From positions 1 through 34,344 of IMG/VR virus record IMGVR_UViG_3300025901_000007: DNA of 34,344 bases, one strand, 5' to 3'. The notes under the pieces are model-generated. The model was not told where the DNA came from and did not search any database. It saw only the letters and a list, made by a program, of their open reading frames with translations. This DNA comes from a virus. Both the position numbers and the translations under genes were made by a program. Positions 22,776-29,232 of the stretch are shown here, one piece after another (within the stretch, counting starts at the first letter, position 1; every line of letters starts with the position of its first letter).

Positions 22776-22984
22776 CACGCCACCACCAGCAGGACGCTCG
22801 GGCAGTGCCACTGGACTTCGCCGCGCGCCGAGTCCCACTCGACCCCGATGTAGCCGTCCGACCCGATGTCGTCCACGCGCCCGCGCAGCCCGTCGACCTC
22901 GACGCCGTCCGGGTTGTACGTCCGGTACTCGACGGTGGCGTCCGCCGTGATCGGCGTGTCGTTGCGGTCCAGGATGTCAGGCAT
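22775..22984 (-). CDS. 69-aa beta-rich protein, unknown function
   Basis: From ATG 22984, overlapping the upstream gene by 8 nt. Begins MPDILDRNDTPITADATVEY and continues with strands RVDDIGSDGYIGVEWDSARG and VQWHCPSVLLVV. The pattern of short strands with Asp/Gly turns suggests an SH3-like or small beta-barrel fold, as in several phage early proteins. An overlapping longer frame exists but its upstream part shows only the composition of the opposite register. Confidence 0.55.
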   Translation of the reverse strand: MPDILDRNDTPITADATVEYRTYNPDGVEVDGLRGRVDDIGSDGYIGVEWDSARGEVQWHCPSVLLVVA

Positions 22985-23510
22985 CGAGATCGACTCCCAG
23001 TTCGTTCGCCAGGTCGCGCACGGCGTCGCGGTACCCGCCGGTCGCCGGGTGATTCGGCAACGTGCTGTACCGCTCGCTGTCACGCCACATCCGGCGCAGC
23101 GCGGCGACGTGGCGTGGCATGTCAGCTCTTGCCGGGCAGTACCGGCCGGCGCAGTGCGCGCCGTGCGTGGTGGCCATGTGCTCGATCCATCGCTCGGCGA
23201 TCCATGACCAGGATTCTTCGCCGTCCCACGACTCTGGGATCGCGCGTTCGAGCGCGTTGTTGGTCGCGGCGAATTCAGCAAGCGTGTCGGCCGAGATGAC
23301 GAAGTCGTTCATGACAATCCCTTCGGTGGCTTCGTCGGAGGTGCCGGCTTCGGCTGACGTACAGCGCGGCACGGGGAGTCCGCTGACGGTCCGCGCAGGA
23401 CCGGCGTGCCGGTCGCATTTCGGTCCCTGGCGGCCCTCCGGTGTGCCCCGTGACGGTTGCGCGTCGTGGGTGGCCGAGGCGTCACAGTCGATACAGCGCG
23501 GCGCATTCAC
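22977..23510 (-). CDS. Zinc-finger-like N-terminal segment fused to a helical protein
   Basis: 177 aa from GTG 23510 (overlaps upstream stop; AAAGGA 5-6 nt before). Residues 1-35 hold a possible zinc site (CIDCDAS, CDRHAG); residues about 36-66 are low-complexity. At residue 67 a second excellent start appears, ATG 23312 with AAGGGA about 6 nt upstream, beginning MNDFVISADTLAEFAATNN, which would give a 111-aa helical protein with Cys/His in its middle (HGAHCAGRYC). So the frame is either one fusion or two products from nested starts. The DNA before each start is a diverged copy of the same 40-nt segment. Confidence 0.55.
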   Translation of the reverse strand: MNAPRCIDCDASATHDAQPSRGTPEGRQGPKCDRHAGPARTVSGLPVPRCTSAEAGTSDEATEGIVMNDFVISADTLAEFAATNNALERAIPESWDGEESWSWIAERWIEHMATTHGAHCAGRYCPARADMPRHVAALRRMWRDSERYSTLPNHPATGGYRDAVRDLANELGVDLDA

Positions 23511-23626
23511 GGTGATCCTTTCGGTGGCTTGTTCGGTGGCGCTGGCTTCGGCTGGACCGGGCGTGTCGGGTTGACGGTCGGCCGGTTGCCCGGATTGGGG
23601 ATCGGCGGAGTCGGACGCGGACTCAT
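23507..23626 (-). CDS. 39-aa proline-rich protein
   Basis: ATG 23626 overlaps the previous TGA (ATGA); TGA overlaps GTG 23510. The protein is one third proline: MSPRPTPPIPNPG, then QPKPAPPNKPPKGSP. Its last 15 codons have a diverged duplicate at 23313-23353 in the same reading register relative to the next start. Likely disordered; perhaps a coupling leader that carries the next gene's ribosome binding site. Confidence 0.45.
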   Translation of the reverse strand: MSPRPTPPIPNPGNRPTVNPTRPVQPKPAPPNKPPKGSP

Positions 23627-23883
23627 TCGCCCGTGCTCAGTTCGGTGGCCCAGTTCTCGAACGACTCGGCTTCCAGGCCCGCCTGCCGCTGCTCGGCGAT
23701 GTCCGCGTCGCGGAACGTCTCGTGGAAGCGGATACGGTCGGCCAGGTCGCCATCCAGCGCATCCGGGTAGAGGTCGGGCTCGGCGCCGAGTTCGCGCATA
23801 TCCAACTCGTGGTGGAGTTCGTCGATGATCTCCTGCGGGTCGCGCTGTTCCACGAACCGGCCGGTGCGGTGATCGAATGTCAT
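23623..23883 (-). CDS. Acidic helical protein, unknown function
   Basis: 86 aa from leaderless-type ATG 23883. Begins MTFDHRTGRFVEQRDPQE; the remainder is highly acidic and helical (IIDELHHELDMRELGAE, FRDADIAEQRQAGLEAESF). Strong negative charge is a feature shared by several phage DNA mimics and adaptor proteins, but nothing diagnostic is visible. First gene of a five-gene unit (23883 to 22629) driven from the promoter at 23890. Confidence 0.6.
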   Translation of the reverse strand: MTFDHRTGRFVEQRDPQEIIDELHHELDMRELGAEPDLYPDALDGDLADRIRFHETFRDADIAEQRQAGLEAESFENWATELSTGE

Positions 23884-23889
23884 GCCAGA

Positions 23890-23911
23890 AGCTTACCACG
23901 TTCTTAGTAAG
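23890..23911 (-). promoter_or_regulatory. Phage-type promoter, copy 4
   Basis: Leftward: CTTACTAAG, AACGTGG, TAAGCT, then 6 nt (TCTGGC) to ATG 23883. It directly follows the hairpin at 23919-23951. Confidence 0.8.
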
Positions 23912-23918
23912 ACAAGCA

Positions 23919-23951
23919 ATGGCCCCCACGTCCGGATACATGGGGGCCATT
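23919..23951. terminator. Intrinsic terminator
   Basis: Perfect arms AATGGCCCCCA and TGGGGGCCATT around a 11-nt loop. It ends the short transcript of the 50-aa gene (23963-24115) and is followed on the - strand by the promoter at 23890-23911. Confidence 0.8.
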
Positions 23952-23962
23952 GTGTCCTGGGT

Positions 23963-24115
23963 TCAGCGCTTGGCCACTTTTTCGCGGTTGGCGATCGCCC
24001 GGTCCTGCAGCTCGGCGGCTTTCGTGAGGCCCTTGGCCTTCATGTCCTTCGATTCGCGCCGCATCGAAGCGAGTTCGGCCTGTTGGCCAGCCTTCGACTT
24101 GTCGGTGAATGCCAT
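23963..24115 (-). CDS. 50-aa basic helical protein
   Basis: ATG 24115 with GGGAG about 7 nt upstream; 50 codons: MAFTDKSKAGQQAELASMRR, then ESKDMKAKGLTKAAELQDRA and a basic end. Lys/Arg-rich and fully helical, with heptad-like Ala/Leu spacing. It stands alone between a promoter (24152-24173) and a terminator (23919-23951), so it is a monocistronic unit, unusual in this compact region and suggesting a need for separate expression. Might bind nucleic acid; family not recognised. Confidence 0.65.
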   Translation of the reverse strand: MAFTDKSKAGQQAELASMRRESKDMKAKGLTKAAELQDRAIANREKVAKR

Positions 24116-24151
24116 TGTGAACTCCCGTTCCCTTGGTCCAACTGTGCTGAT

Positions 24152-24173
24152 AGCTTACCACGTTCTTACCAAG
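24152..24173 (-). promoter_or_regulatory. Phage-type promoter, copy 5 (with leader)
   Basis: Leftward: CTTGGTAAG, AACGTGG, TAAGCT. Unlike copies 1-4 it lies 36 nt before the ATG (24115), which has its own Shine-Dalgarno. This shows the element acts at transcription and is not merely a translation signal. Confidence 0.75.
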
Positions 24174-24179
24174 ACAGGC

Positions 24180-24216
24180 AATGGCCCCCCGCGTCCGGGC
24201 TACGCGGGGGGCCATT
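24180..24216. terminator. Intrinsic terminator
   Basis: Arms AATGGCCCCCCGCG and CGCGGGGGGCCATT around a 9-nt loop. It ends the unit 25091-24232 and lies just before the promoter at 24152-24173. Its outer arm sequence is almost the same as the terminator at 23919, so the terminator-promoter cassette appears to be duplicated. Confidence 0.85.
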
Positions 24217-24231
24217 TATTGCAGGGAAAGC

Positions 24232-24456
24232 CTAGATTAGATGCGGGTAACCCCAGGGCTCCTGCGTGACTACCAGCACCTTGCCGTCGTCGATGCGCCG
24301 GAAGTCCGGGCTGTGGATCATGTCCCATGGACCAATAGCCTCGCGGATGTAACGGCCACGCTCAGGACTGAAGTCGTGGACGACTACCGGCACTTCCCAT
24401 TCTTCCTCGGTGTAGTACTTCCCGGACTCCTTGAACAGGATCACCGTGGCTTTCAT
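24232..24456 (-). CDS. 74-aa protein of unknown function
   Basis: ATG 24456 overlaps the stop of the preceding gene (ATGA). Begins MKATVILFKESGKYYTEEEW, followed by VVVHDFSPERGRYIREAI and IDDGKVLVVTQEPWGYPHLI. The alternation of strands and one helix suggests a small alpha/beta fold. It is coupled to the replication-linked gene at 24456-25091 and ends before a terminator. No recognised family. Confidence 0.65.
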   Translation of the reverse strand: MKATVILFKESGKYYTEEEWEVPVVVHDFSPERGRYIREAIGPWDMIHSPDFRRIDDGKVLVVTQEPWGYPHLI

Positions 24457-25091
24457 CAGATCTTGAACCCGTCGGCCACCGCGGACCGGTACCAGGCCAG
24501 CGCCAGTGCGTGATCCTCGGCGGTCAGCTCATCCGGGACCACGTCCCACGAGAATTTAGGCCGGGGACCGTTCTTGCCGCGCTTCTCCCACGCCGCGTAC
24601 GCGGCCGTCACGCTGGCCACCGTGGCACCCTTGGCCCGGTCAGCAGCCTGCGGCACCCGGGTCACCCGACCCAGCAGGATCGGCTTGGCGCCGTCCGCCA
24701 CCTTCTTGAGCCGGCCGACCACGCGACCCTCGGTCCGCCATGTCCCCGGGAACAGGTGCGGAAGGGTCTCGATGGTCTTCTCGGTCGGTTCGCGTTCCTC
24801 GCTGCCGTCGACCTTCCGGCTGTACCAGAAGGTGAGCGGTCCGCCGTCCAGCACCACCATGTCGGCCGTGTAGCGCTCCTCCGTGTCCTTGCCGCCCGAC
24901 TCGATCCGGTCGGCGCGCTTCTTGGCCTCGGGTTCGAACCTGCGGGGGACCAACGCCACCAGGCGGCCCGGGATGGCGTCGAAGAACGGCGCCGGTTCGA
25001 AGTTGCCGCCGGCCCGGCTGTCCTCGGCGGCAGCGAACGGGTCATCCTCGTCCTGCGCTGCGGCGAACGGATCTCTTACGTCCTGCGTCAT
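24456..25091 (-). CDS. Replication-associated protein of unknown function (DPFA motif)
   Basis: 211 aa from ATG 25091 with AGGAG 7 nt upstream. The N-terminus is acidic and repeats a short motif: VRDPFAAAQ, then DEDDPFAAAEDS. The rest is compatible with an OB-like or single-strand-binding-related protein (RLVALVPRRFE, DMVVLDGGPLTFWYSRK, GRVVGRLKKV) and ends with a helical tail (HALALAWYRSAVADGFKI). In actinophages, proteins starting DDPFA are commonly encoded beside RecB/Cas4-like nucleases and helicases, which is the case here. Function is not established; a DNA-binding role in replication or recombination is inferred. Confidence 0.6.
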   Translation of the reverse strand: MTQDVRDPFAAAQDEDDPFAAAEDSRAGGNFEPAPFFDAIPGRLVALVPRRFEPEAKKRADRIESGGKDTEERYTADMVVLDGGPLTFWYSRKVDGSEEREPTEKTIETLPHLFPGTWRTEGRVVGRLKKVADGAKPILLGRVTRVPQAADRAKGATVASVTAAYAAWEKRGKNGPRPKFSWDVVPDELTAEDHALALAWYRSAVADGFKI

Positions 25092-25125
25092 GCTCGCTCC
25101 TGTCTCCAAACCGCCGATGCGGTCG

Positions 25126-25150
25126 TGCCAGCCGATGGGATCGAACCACC
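25126..25150 (-). other. tRNA 3'-half-like segment (T-arm plus acceptor 3' strand)
   Basis: On the - strand: a T-arm GGTGG, TTCGATC, CCATC with one G-U pair, then the seven-base acceptor strand GGCTGGC and A. No matching D- and anticodon arms lie at the expected 70-75 nt distance. The only partner for the acceptor, GCCAGTC, is at 25290-25296, about 100 nt too far. This fits a tRNA remnant or a phage attachment (attP) core. Confidence 0.5.
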
Positions 25151-25181
25151 GACCACCTCGGGCGCTTGGCGATCCCTACCC

Positions 25182-25466
25182 CTAGTTCGCAGCGTCGCGC
25201 GATCGCAGGTTCCTAGGCGTGGTCGCTTCCACGTACTCCCTCGGCCGCTCTGTCCTTTGTCCGGAGTTTGCTTCCGGCTCCTCGGGCGCAGACTGGCATC
25301 GTTCCTTACGTGCGATCCCGGGTAACGCTCCCGGCCTCCAGACTCTGATCCGGAGCCCACTTGAGCCGATCGCCACACCCTGCCAGGGGTGCATCCACTG
25401 CTGTCCGCGCGTCGCGTGCGACCTCTGGCAAGGCCACCTGGCGAACGGGTCACGGGCAACAATCAA
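25182..25466 (-). CDS. Doubtful small gene
   Basis: 94 codons from TTG 25466. The N-terminus IVARDPFARWPCQR recalls the start of small phage Cys-rich proteins, and again contains DPFA, but the expected paired cysteines do not follow. Rare AGG/AGA codons are frequent and third-position GC (about 73 percent) is below that of neighbours. It may be a decayed copy or chance frame. Confidence 0.2.
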   Translation of the reverse strand: MIVARDPFARWPCQRSHATRGQQWMHPWQGVAIGSSGLRIRVWRPGALPGIARKERCQSAPEEPEANSGQRTERPREYVEATTPRNLRSRDAAN

Positions 25467-25530
25467 GCTGCCGTGCTACTCGCGCTTCCGGCGTGGAACC
25501 AGGTTGCGGCGCCGCGAAACGCCGCACCCG

Positions 25531-25602
25531 TGCCCCGGTCCGGGATCGAACCGTACCCATCCACCCGTCCCATGGGTGGTGCTCCCGTTGAGCTACCGGG
25601 GC
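25531..25602 (-). tRNA. tRNA-Pro (anticodon GGG), probable
   Basis: 72 nt. Acceptor GCCCCGG pairs perfectly with CCGGGGC; D stem GCTC/GAGC with a short 5-nt loop; anticodon stem CACCC/GGGTG with loop ATGGGAC (U33, anticodon GGG, A37); T loop TTCGATC on a stem TACGG/CCGGA with one mismatch. CCA is not encoded. The short D loop and the mismatch lower certainty. It is transcribed from the promoter at 25649-25670. Confidence 0.65.
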
Positions 25603-25646
25603 CAAAGCCGAACGCTTGATGAGGCATCCGGCCCTTCTGAACCGCC

Positions 25647-26648
25647 TTACCCTACCACGTTCTTACTAAGCCTGGCTACGGCCAGTTCGGCGGCATCGGC
25701 CAACACCGGCGACCACAAGCCCTTACCCTTGCACTCGTCCACCAGCAACCGGCCCTCCCGGAAGCTGTCCACCCCCGCGAACATGGCCGCGTACCGCTCG
25801 GTCTCGGTCACCGGCGGAGCCGGACGCAACCAGGCGCGCCCACGCTTGGCGGTCGACCGGTCCTGGACCACCTCGTACGCGCGTTTGGCGGTCTCCCACC
25901 CAGCCACGATGTCCACCTCGAACACGTCCACGGTGGTACCACCGCGTGGCATCCACAGCACCAAGGCCACATCCTGGCGTACCGGCGGCATGTCCACCCA
26001 CACGCCGGCCGCCGGGTCCCACATGGCGTCACCGTGTGCGTAGCACGCGAGCTGCGCGCCGATTTCCAGGAACGTCCAGAACCGGCGCTGCGTCTTGAGG
26101 TCGGCCACCAGATCGTTGACGATGTTGTCCAACGTGCCGATGACCTGCAACTCTTCCACCAGCACCCGACGTTCCTGCATCCCGGGCAACGGCGTCAAGC
26201 CATGGCGGGCGAGAGTGCTCTGGTACAAGGCCAGCATCCGGCGCGTCTCCGACGGGTACGGCGCCGTATCCTCGCCGCGGTGCAGCCCTTCCACCGCGTC
26301 ATGGCGCCGGTTGCCGTGGTCGGCGCCGGCCGACCCGCCGGCGATCCGCTTGCACCGCTCCAGGAACGCCTCGTCCCAGACGGGATCGTCCAACTCGGCT
26401 TCGCCGGCTTCCAGCAGCTCCGTGTACAGCTCACGGCTGGTGCGGATGGCCCGCATCATCTGGCGCTGCTCCCACTGCCGTAGCGCGTACTGGTCTGCGT
26501 AGGCGGACACCAGGTTGGACACCCGCATCCAGCCGTACGGCTTGGGACTACCGTCCCGTTGCGGTAGCCGGTACCTGCCACCGGTGATGAGCCGGGCGTC
26601 CGGGGCGGAGTCCTTGACCGAGGCGAACGGGTCGCTGAGATCATCCAT
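25647..26648 (-). CDS. RecB/Cas4-family PD-(D/E)XK exonuclease
   Basis: 333 aa, overlapping the helicase stop by 8 nt. Nuclease motifs in order: His116 in RRHDAVEG, GTLDNIVND (171-179, Asp174), VADLKTQ (181-187, Asp183 and Lys185), and QLACYAHG (199-206, the Q-x-x-x-Y motif). This matches RecB-type Cas4-like nucleases of actinophages. The four cysteines of the iron-sulfur cluster found in true Cas4 are not evident. The N-terminus MDDLSDPFASVKDS shares DPFA with the gene at 25091. Likely role is DNA end processing in recombination-dependent replication, together with the upstream SF2 helicase. A promoter element for the tRNA is embedded in its last codons. Confidence 0.85.
   Translation of the reverse strand: MDDLSDPFASVKDSAPDARLITGGRYRLPQRDGSPKPYGWMRVSNLVSAYADQYALRQWEQRQMMRAIRTSRELYTELLEAGEAELDDPVWDEAFLERCKRIAGGSAGADHGNRRHDAVEGLHRGEDTAPYPSETRRMLALYQSTLARHGLTPLPGMQERRVLVEELQVIGTLDNIVNDLVADLKTQRRFWTFLEIGAQLACYAHGDAMWDPAAGVWVDMPPVRQDVALVLWMPRGGTTVDVFEVDIVAGWETAKRAYEVVQDRSTAKRGRAWLRPAPPVTETERYAAMFAGVDSFREGRLLVDECKGKGLWSPVLADAAELAVARLSKNVVG
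25649..25670 (-). promoter_or_regulatory. Phage-type promoter, copy 6
   Basis: Leftward: CTTAGTAAG, AACGTGG, TAGGGT. It overlaps the last codons of the RecB-like nuclease gene (ends 25647) and points at the tRNA (5' end 25602), predicting a start near 25642 and a 40-nt tRNA leader. Confidence 0.7.
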
Positions 26649-28452
26649 TACGCATCCTCTTTACCAACGGGTCGATCCTCTGACTGCCGAGCGTTTGCCC
26701 GATTCTGTCGCTGAGCTTGCCGGCGTTCTCATTCGGCCGCGGCTCGATCCCCAACGACCGAGCCAATGCCACCGTCTTATCGCTGGGCCGGTTCCGGCGC
26801 CATGACGCTTTCTTGTTCATCGTGTCGAGGTCGGCGCCGAGATCGGCGGCCAGATCCTCCGCCCACACCATCGCCTGATCGAGCGGCAGGGCACGGTGCG
26901 TGGTCATGCCCACAGCGCGGCCGGTCGGGTCCAGGCGCGGCACACCGTCAGCGTCGACCACCATGCGGTTGCTCACGTAGGCGCCGGCCCAGCAGACCGA
27001 CCACTGCCCCGGCTCCGGCCACTCACAGATGAACACGTACGCGGACCTACCGGCCGGCACGAAGTAGGAACCACCCGTGGTTTTCAGCCACACCTTGCTG
27101 CTCTTGCGCGCCAACGGATCGAAGTCACGGGCCACCACCTCGCCGCGGTAATACACGGGAGCGTCCGACGCCACACCTGGGCCGGCATCGAACTCGTCCT
27201 CCAACTCCACGAGGGTCTTACCCTCGCGCATCTCGATCGCGCGGTCGGACAGATCCGCCATCGTGCGCAACTCGGGAATCGGCGCGTTGCCCACCACGTA
27301 CATGAGCAGACAATCCTGCTCGTCGTACAGTCGGGCCGGATCCACCCGCAGACCGCGGCCGACGATCTGCATGTGTAGCGGGCGGGACCGGGTAGGACGC
27401 CCCATCAGCACGCACCCGATGGTGGGATCGTCGTACCCCTCGGTCAGGATCATGCAGTTGACCAGCATCGGGAACAGGCCCGCGCGATGGTCGCGCAGGA
27501 TGGCCTTGCGCTCCGCGGCCGGTAGTCCGCCGTGCACCACGCGAGCATCGATCCCGTTGTCCCGGAAGGCTTCCGCGAATACGTAGCACGCTGCGACCGT
27601 CGGGAAGAACGCGATCGTCTTGCGGTAGGTGGGAACGTTGGTAGCGCAGGTGGCGTCCGGACAGTAGGCCGGTCGGCACGCGGTCCAGTGTGTGCCCGTA
27701 TCACTCGCGAGCGTGGCGATCGCATCCAGGCACTCGGCACACATGCCGTCCAGCGACCACGCGTGCTCCAGCCACGCTTTCGCGACCACGCCGGGCGCCA
27801 GCGAATCGGCCAGGGCCTTACCCAACGCGCCGTCCTGGTAGTCGCCACCCGACCGTTTCACCATGCGCAGGTCCAGGTCCGGCACCTCGATCGCCTTGCC
27901 GCGCGGCGGGATCAACCAGCGGTGGCGCACCATCCACGAGACGTCGCGGCTGTAGACAACCCGGTCCCACACCACGCCCAGACTTTGCCGGTCGCCGCGC
28001 TCCGGCGTGGCCGTGAAGCCGATCAGTTGGGCGCCCTTGAAATGATCGGTGATCGTCCGGTAGCTCTTGCTGGTGGCGTGATGCGCCTCGTCCCAGATCA
28101 GCGTGCCGACATTGGTCACAGGATCGCGGCGCGTCTTGTGCCGCATGGTCTGCACGCTGAACACGATGACCTGCGCGTCGGTATCGTCGTGCTGCTGCGC
28201 CTTGATGATGCCGGCGTTCAGGCTCGGCGCCACCTGCGTGATGGTGCGGTGCAGCTGGTACACCAGTTCTTCGGTGTGCACACCGACCAAGACCCGCTTG
28301 GTTGGGTCGGCGGTCACGGCGCGCAGGGCGGCGTGTGCGATCATCACGCCCTTGCCTCCGCCTGTGGGAAGTGAGATCAGCTCACGTTCCTTGCCGGTGA
28401 GGGCATCGAGGGCGTCCGCCTGGTGCGAGTACAGCGGGAGCGCGGTCAGCAT
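26641..28452 (-). CDS. SF2 helicase (DEAH-box) with cysteine-rich insertion
   Basis: 603 aa. Helicase motifs in order: LPTGGGKGV (28-36), WDEAHH (120-125, DEAH), GFTATPERGD (145-154) and QIVGRGLRV (362-370, motif VI). Between the two RecA-like domains, residues 238-269 hold five cysteines (CAEC at 238-241; CRPAYCPDATC at 259-269), a probable zinc module. The residue after the Walker A lysine is Gly35 rather than Thr/Ser, confirmed at the DNA level (AAG GGC). It is coupled upstream to the gene ending at 28446 (7-nt overlap) and downstream to the RecB-like nuclease, so they likely act together in replication or recombination. Confidence 0.9.
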   Translation of the reverse strand: MLTALPLYSHQADALDALTGKERELISLPTGGGKGVMIAHAALRAVTADPTKRVLVGVHTEELVYQLHRTITQVAPSLNAGIIKAQQHDDTDAQVIVFSVQTMRHKTRRDPVTNVGTLIWDEAHHATSKSYRTITDHFKGAQLIGFTATPERGDRQSLGVVWDRVVYSRDVSWMVRHRWLIPPRGKAIEVPDLDLRMVKRSGGDYQDGALGKALADSLAPGVVAKAWLEHAWSLDGMCAECLDAIATLASDTGTHWTACRPAYCPDATCATNVPTYRKTIAFFPTVAACYVFAEAFRDNGIDARVVHGGLPAAERKAILRDHRAGLFPMLVNCMILTEGYDDPTIGCVLMGRPTRSRPLHMQIVGRGLRVDPARLYDEQDCLLMYVVGNAPIPELRTMADLSDRAIEMREGKTLVELEDEFDAGPGVASDAPVYYRGEVVARDFDPLARKSSKVWLKTTGGSYFVPAGRSAYVFICEWPEPGQWSVCWAGAYVSNRMVVDADGVPRLDPTGRAVGMTTHRALPLDQAMVWAEDLAADLGADLDTMNKKASWRRNRPSDKTVALARSLGIEPRPNENAGKLSDRIGQTLGSQRIDPLVKRMRNG

Positions 28453-28661
28453 GTCTGCTCCCTGATCTGATCTACCTCACAGGCTGCCTGTGCGATAGCG
28501 AAAGACGGCCAGTCCCCCAGGTCGACCATGACGCGCCTGGTGCGATGCTGGACCAGCACACGCCACCGGTGGTGCCTGCCACACGGGCGCTCGATCACGT
28601 ACAGCGCGGTTCCGATGTCCGCCTGGTAGGTGCGACCGATGGCGCGCCACGCGAAAGTCAT
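28446..28661 (-). CDS. 71-aa protein of unknown function
   Basis: ATG 28661 overlaps the preceding stop (ATGA) and the gene overlaps the helicase start. Mixed alpha/beta sequence with aromatic and basic residues (MTFAWRAIGRTYQADIGTAL, HHRWRVLVQHRTRRVMVDLG), ending in a helix (IAQAACEVDQIREQTC). Two Cys at positions 28 and 62 plus a His-His suggest but do not prove a metal site. Coupling to the helicase points to a role in DNA metabolism; no family recognised. Confidence 0.6.
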   Translation of the reverse strand: MTFAWRAIGRTYQADIGTALYVIERPCGRHHRWRVLVQHRTRRVMVDLGDWPSFAIAQAACEVDQIREQTC

Positions 28662-29014
28662 CCCCACCACGTCCTTCGCGACCCGTCCGCGGCGCGTCCA
28701 GCGTGCAGGACGCGTTCGGGCAATGCGGTATGGCTGGCTGTTCGTACGCACGCCATGGCTCCACCTGGAGATCGGGCACCGCAAAGATTGAACGCACCGT
28801 GTGTTTCAACCGGCGCATGCGGATCCTTCACCCGGTACCCGTGGTTGCGCAGCACCGCGGCCAGAAACTCCAGCCCTTCGGCGGTCACCGGGTAGTCACG
28901 GCTACCGTGCTGGACCATGAAATGCCAGTTCGACTCGGCGCCGTAGACGAGGTGGATCGTGTCCGGCGGGTCGGAGTCATCGTTCTCGGCTGTCACCACG
29001 TAACGGGTACTCAC
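28658..29014 (-). CDS. 118-aa protein with C-terminal Cys/His module
   Basis: GTG 29014 overlaps the upstream TGA (GTGA). N-terminal part: STRYVVTAENDDSDPPDTIH, then VYGAESNWHFMVQHGSRDY. The C-terminal part NLCGARSPGGAMACVRTASH followed by VLHAGRAADGSRRTWW has the C-x-x-x..C..H..H layout of a module seen at the end of many small actinophage proteins, possibly zinc-binding. Function unknown; part of the 29941-25647 operon. Confidence 0.6.
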   Translation of the reverse strand: MSTRYVVTAENDDSDPPDTIHLVYGAESNWHFMVQHGSRDYPVTAEGLEFLAAVLRNHGYRVKDPHAPVETHGAFNLCGARSPGGAMACVRTASHTALPERVLHAGRAADGSRRTWWG

Positions 29015-29232
29015 ACCCCACTGTCCAGGATCTCGATAATCTCGGCCAGCGACAACGGCGTCCACTCCGGACGCATCGGCTCGATCGGCGGCGGGATCTC
29101 CGGCCAGCCGCGGCGGCCACGCTCGTACTCGAACAGCGCCGGATGAGTGGACAACGCCTCGTGGGTCACCGCGCCGACGATCTCGTCACCATCCATCAGA
29201 TTCCACCGGTCGACCGCGCGCACCCACTTCAT
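29011..29232 (-). CDS. 73-aa protein of unknown function
   Basis: ATG 29232 overlaps the preceding stop (ATGA); its stop overlaps GTG 29014. Starts MKWVRAVDRWNLMDGDEIVG, a Trp-rich beta-like part, followed by a Pro-rich linker (WPEIPPPIEPMRPEW) and a short C-terminal helix (LAEIIEILDSG). Support comes from the chain of overlapping starts and a composition unlike chance frames. No recognised family. Confidence 0.6.
   Translation of the reverse strand: MKWVRAVDRWNLMDGDEIVGAVTHEALSTHPALFEYERGRRGWPEIPPPIEPMRPEWTPLSLAEIIEILDSGV

Larger units (their letters stand above)
25092..25530. other. About 440 bp without a confident protein gene
   Basis: This stretch between the DPFA-motif gene and the tRNA lies inside a leftward transcript from the promoter at 25649. 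It holds a tRNA 3'-half-like segment (25126-25150), one doubtful reading frame (25182-25466, -), and several short perfect hairpins, for example CCGGAGTTTGCTTCCGG (25265-25281) and CGTGGTCGCTTCCACG (25218-25233). Codon composition of every frame is poorer than in the neighbours. It could be a structured RNA, a decayed gene, or both. Confidence 0.5.

Noticed and set aside
25219-26043. A 274-codon plus-strand frame across the tRNA and the nuclease gene
   Set aside because: It reads through the complement of a tRNA and of clear PD-(D/E)XK motifs, with low-complexity translation and no ribosome binding site.
25647-26648. True Cas4 (CRISPR adaptation nuclease)
   Set aside because: RecB motifs are present but the four cysteines of the Cas4 iron-sulfur cluster are not seen, and no cas genes or arrays exist here.
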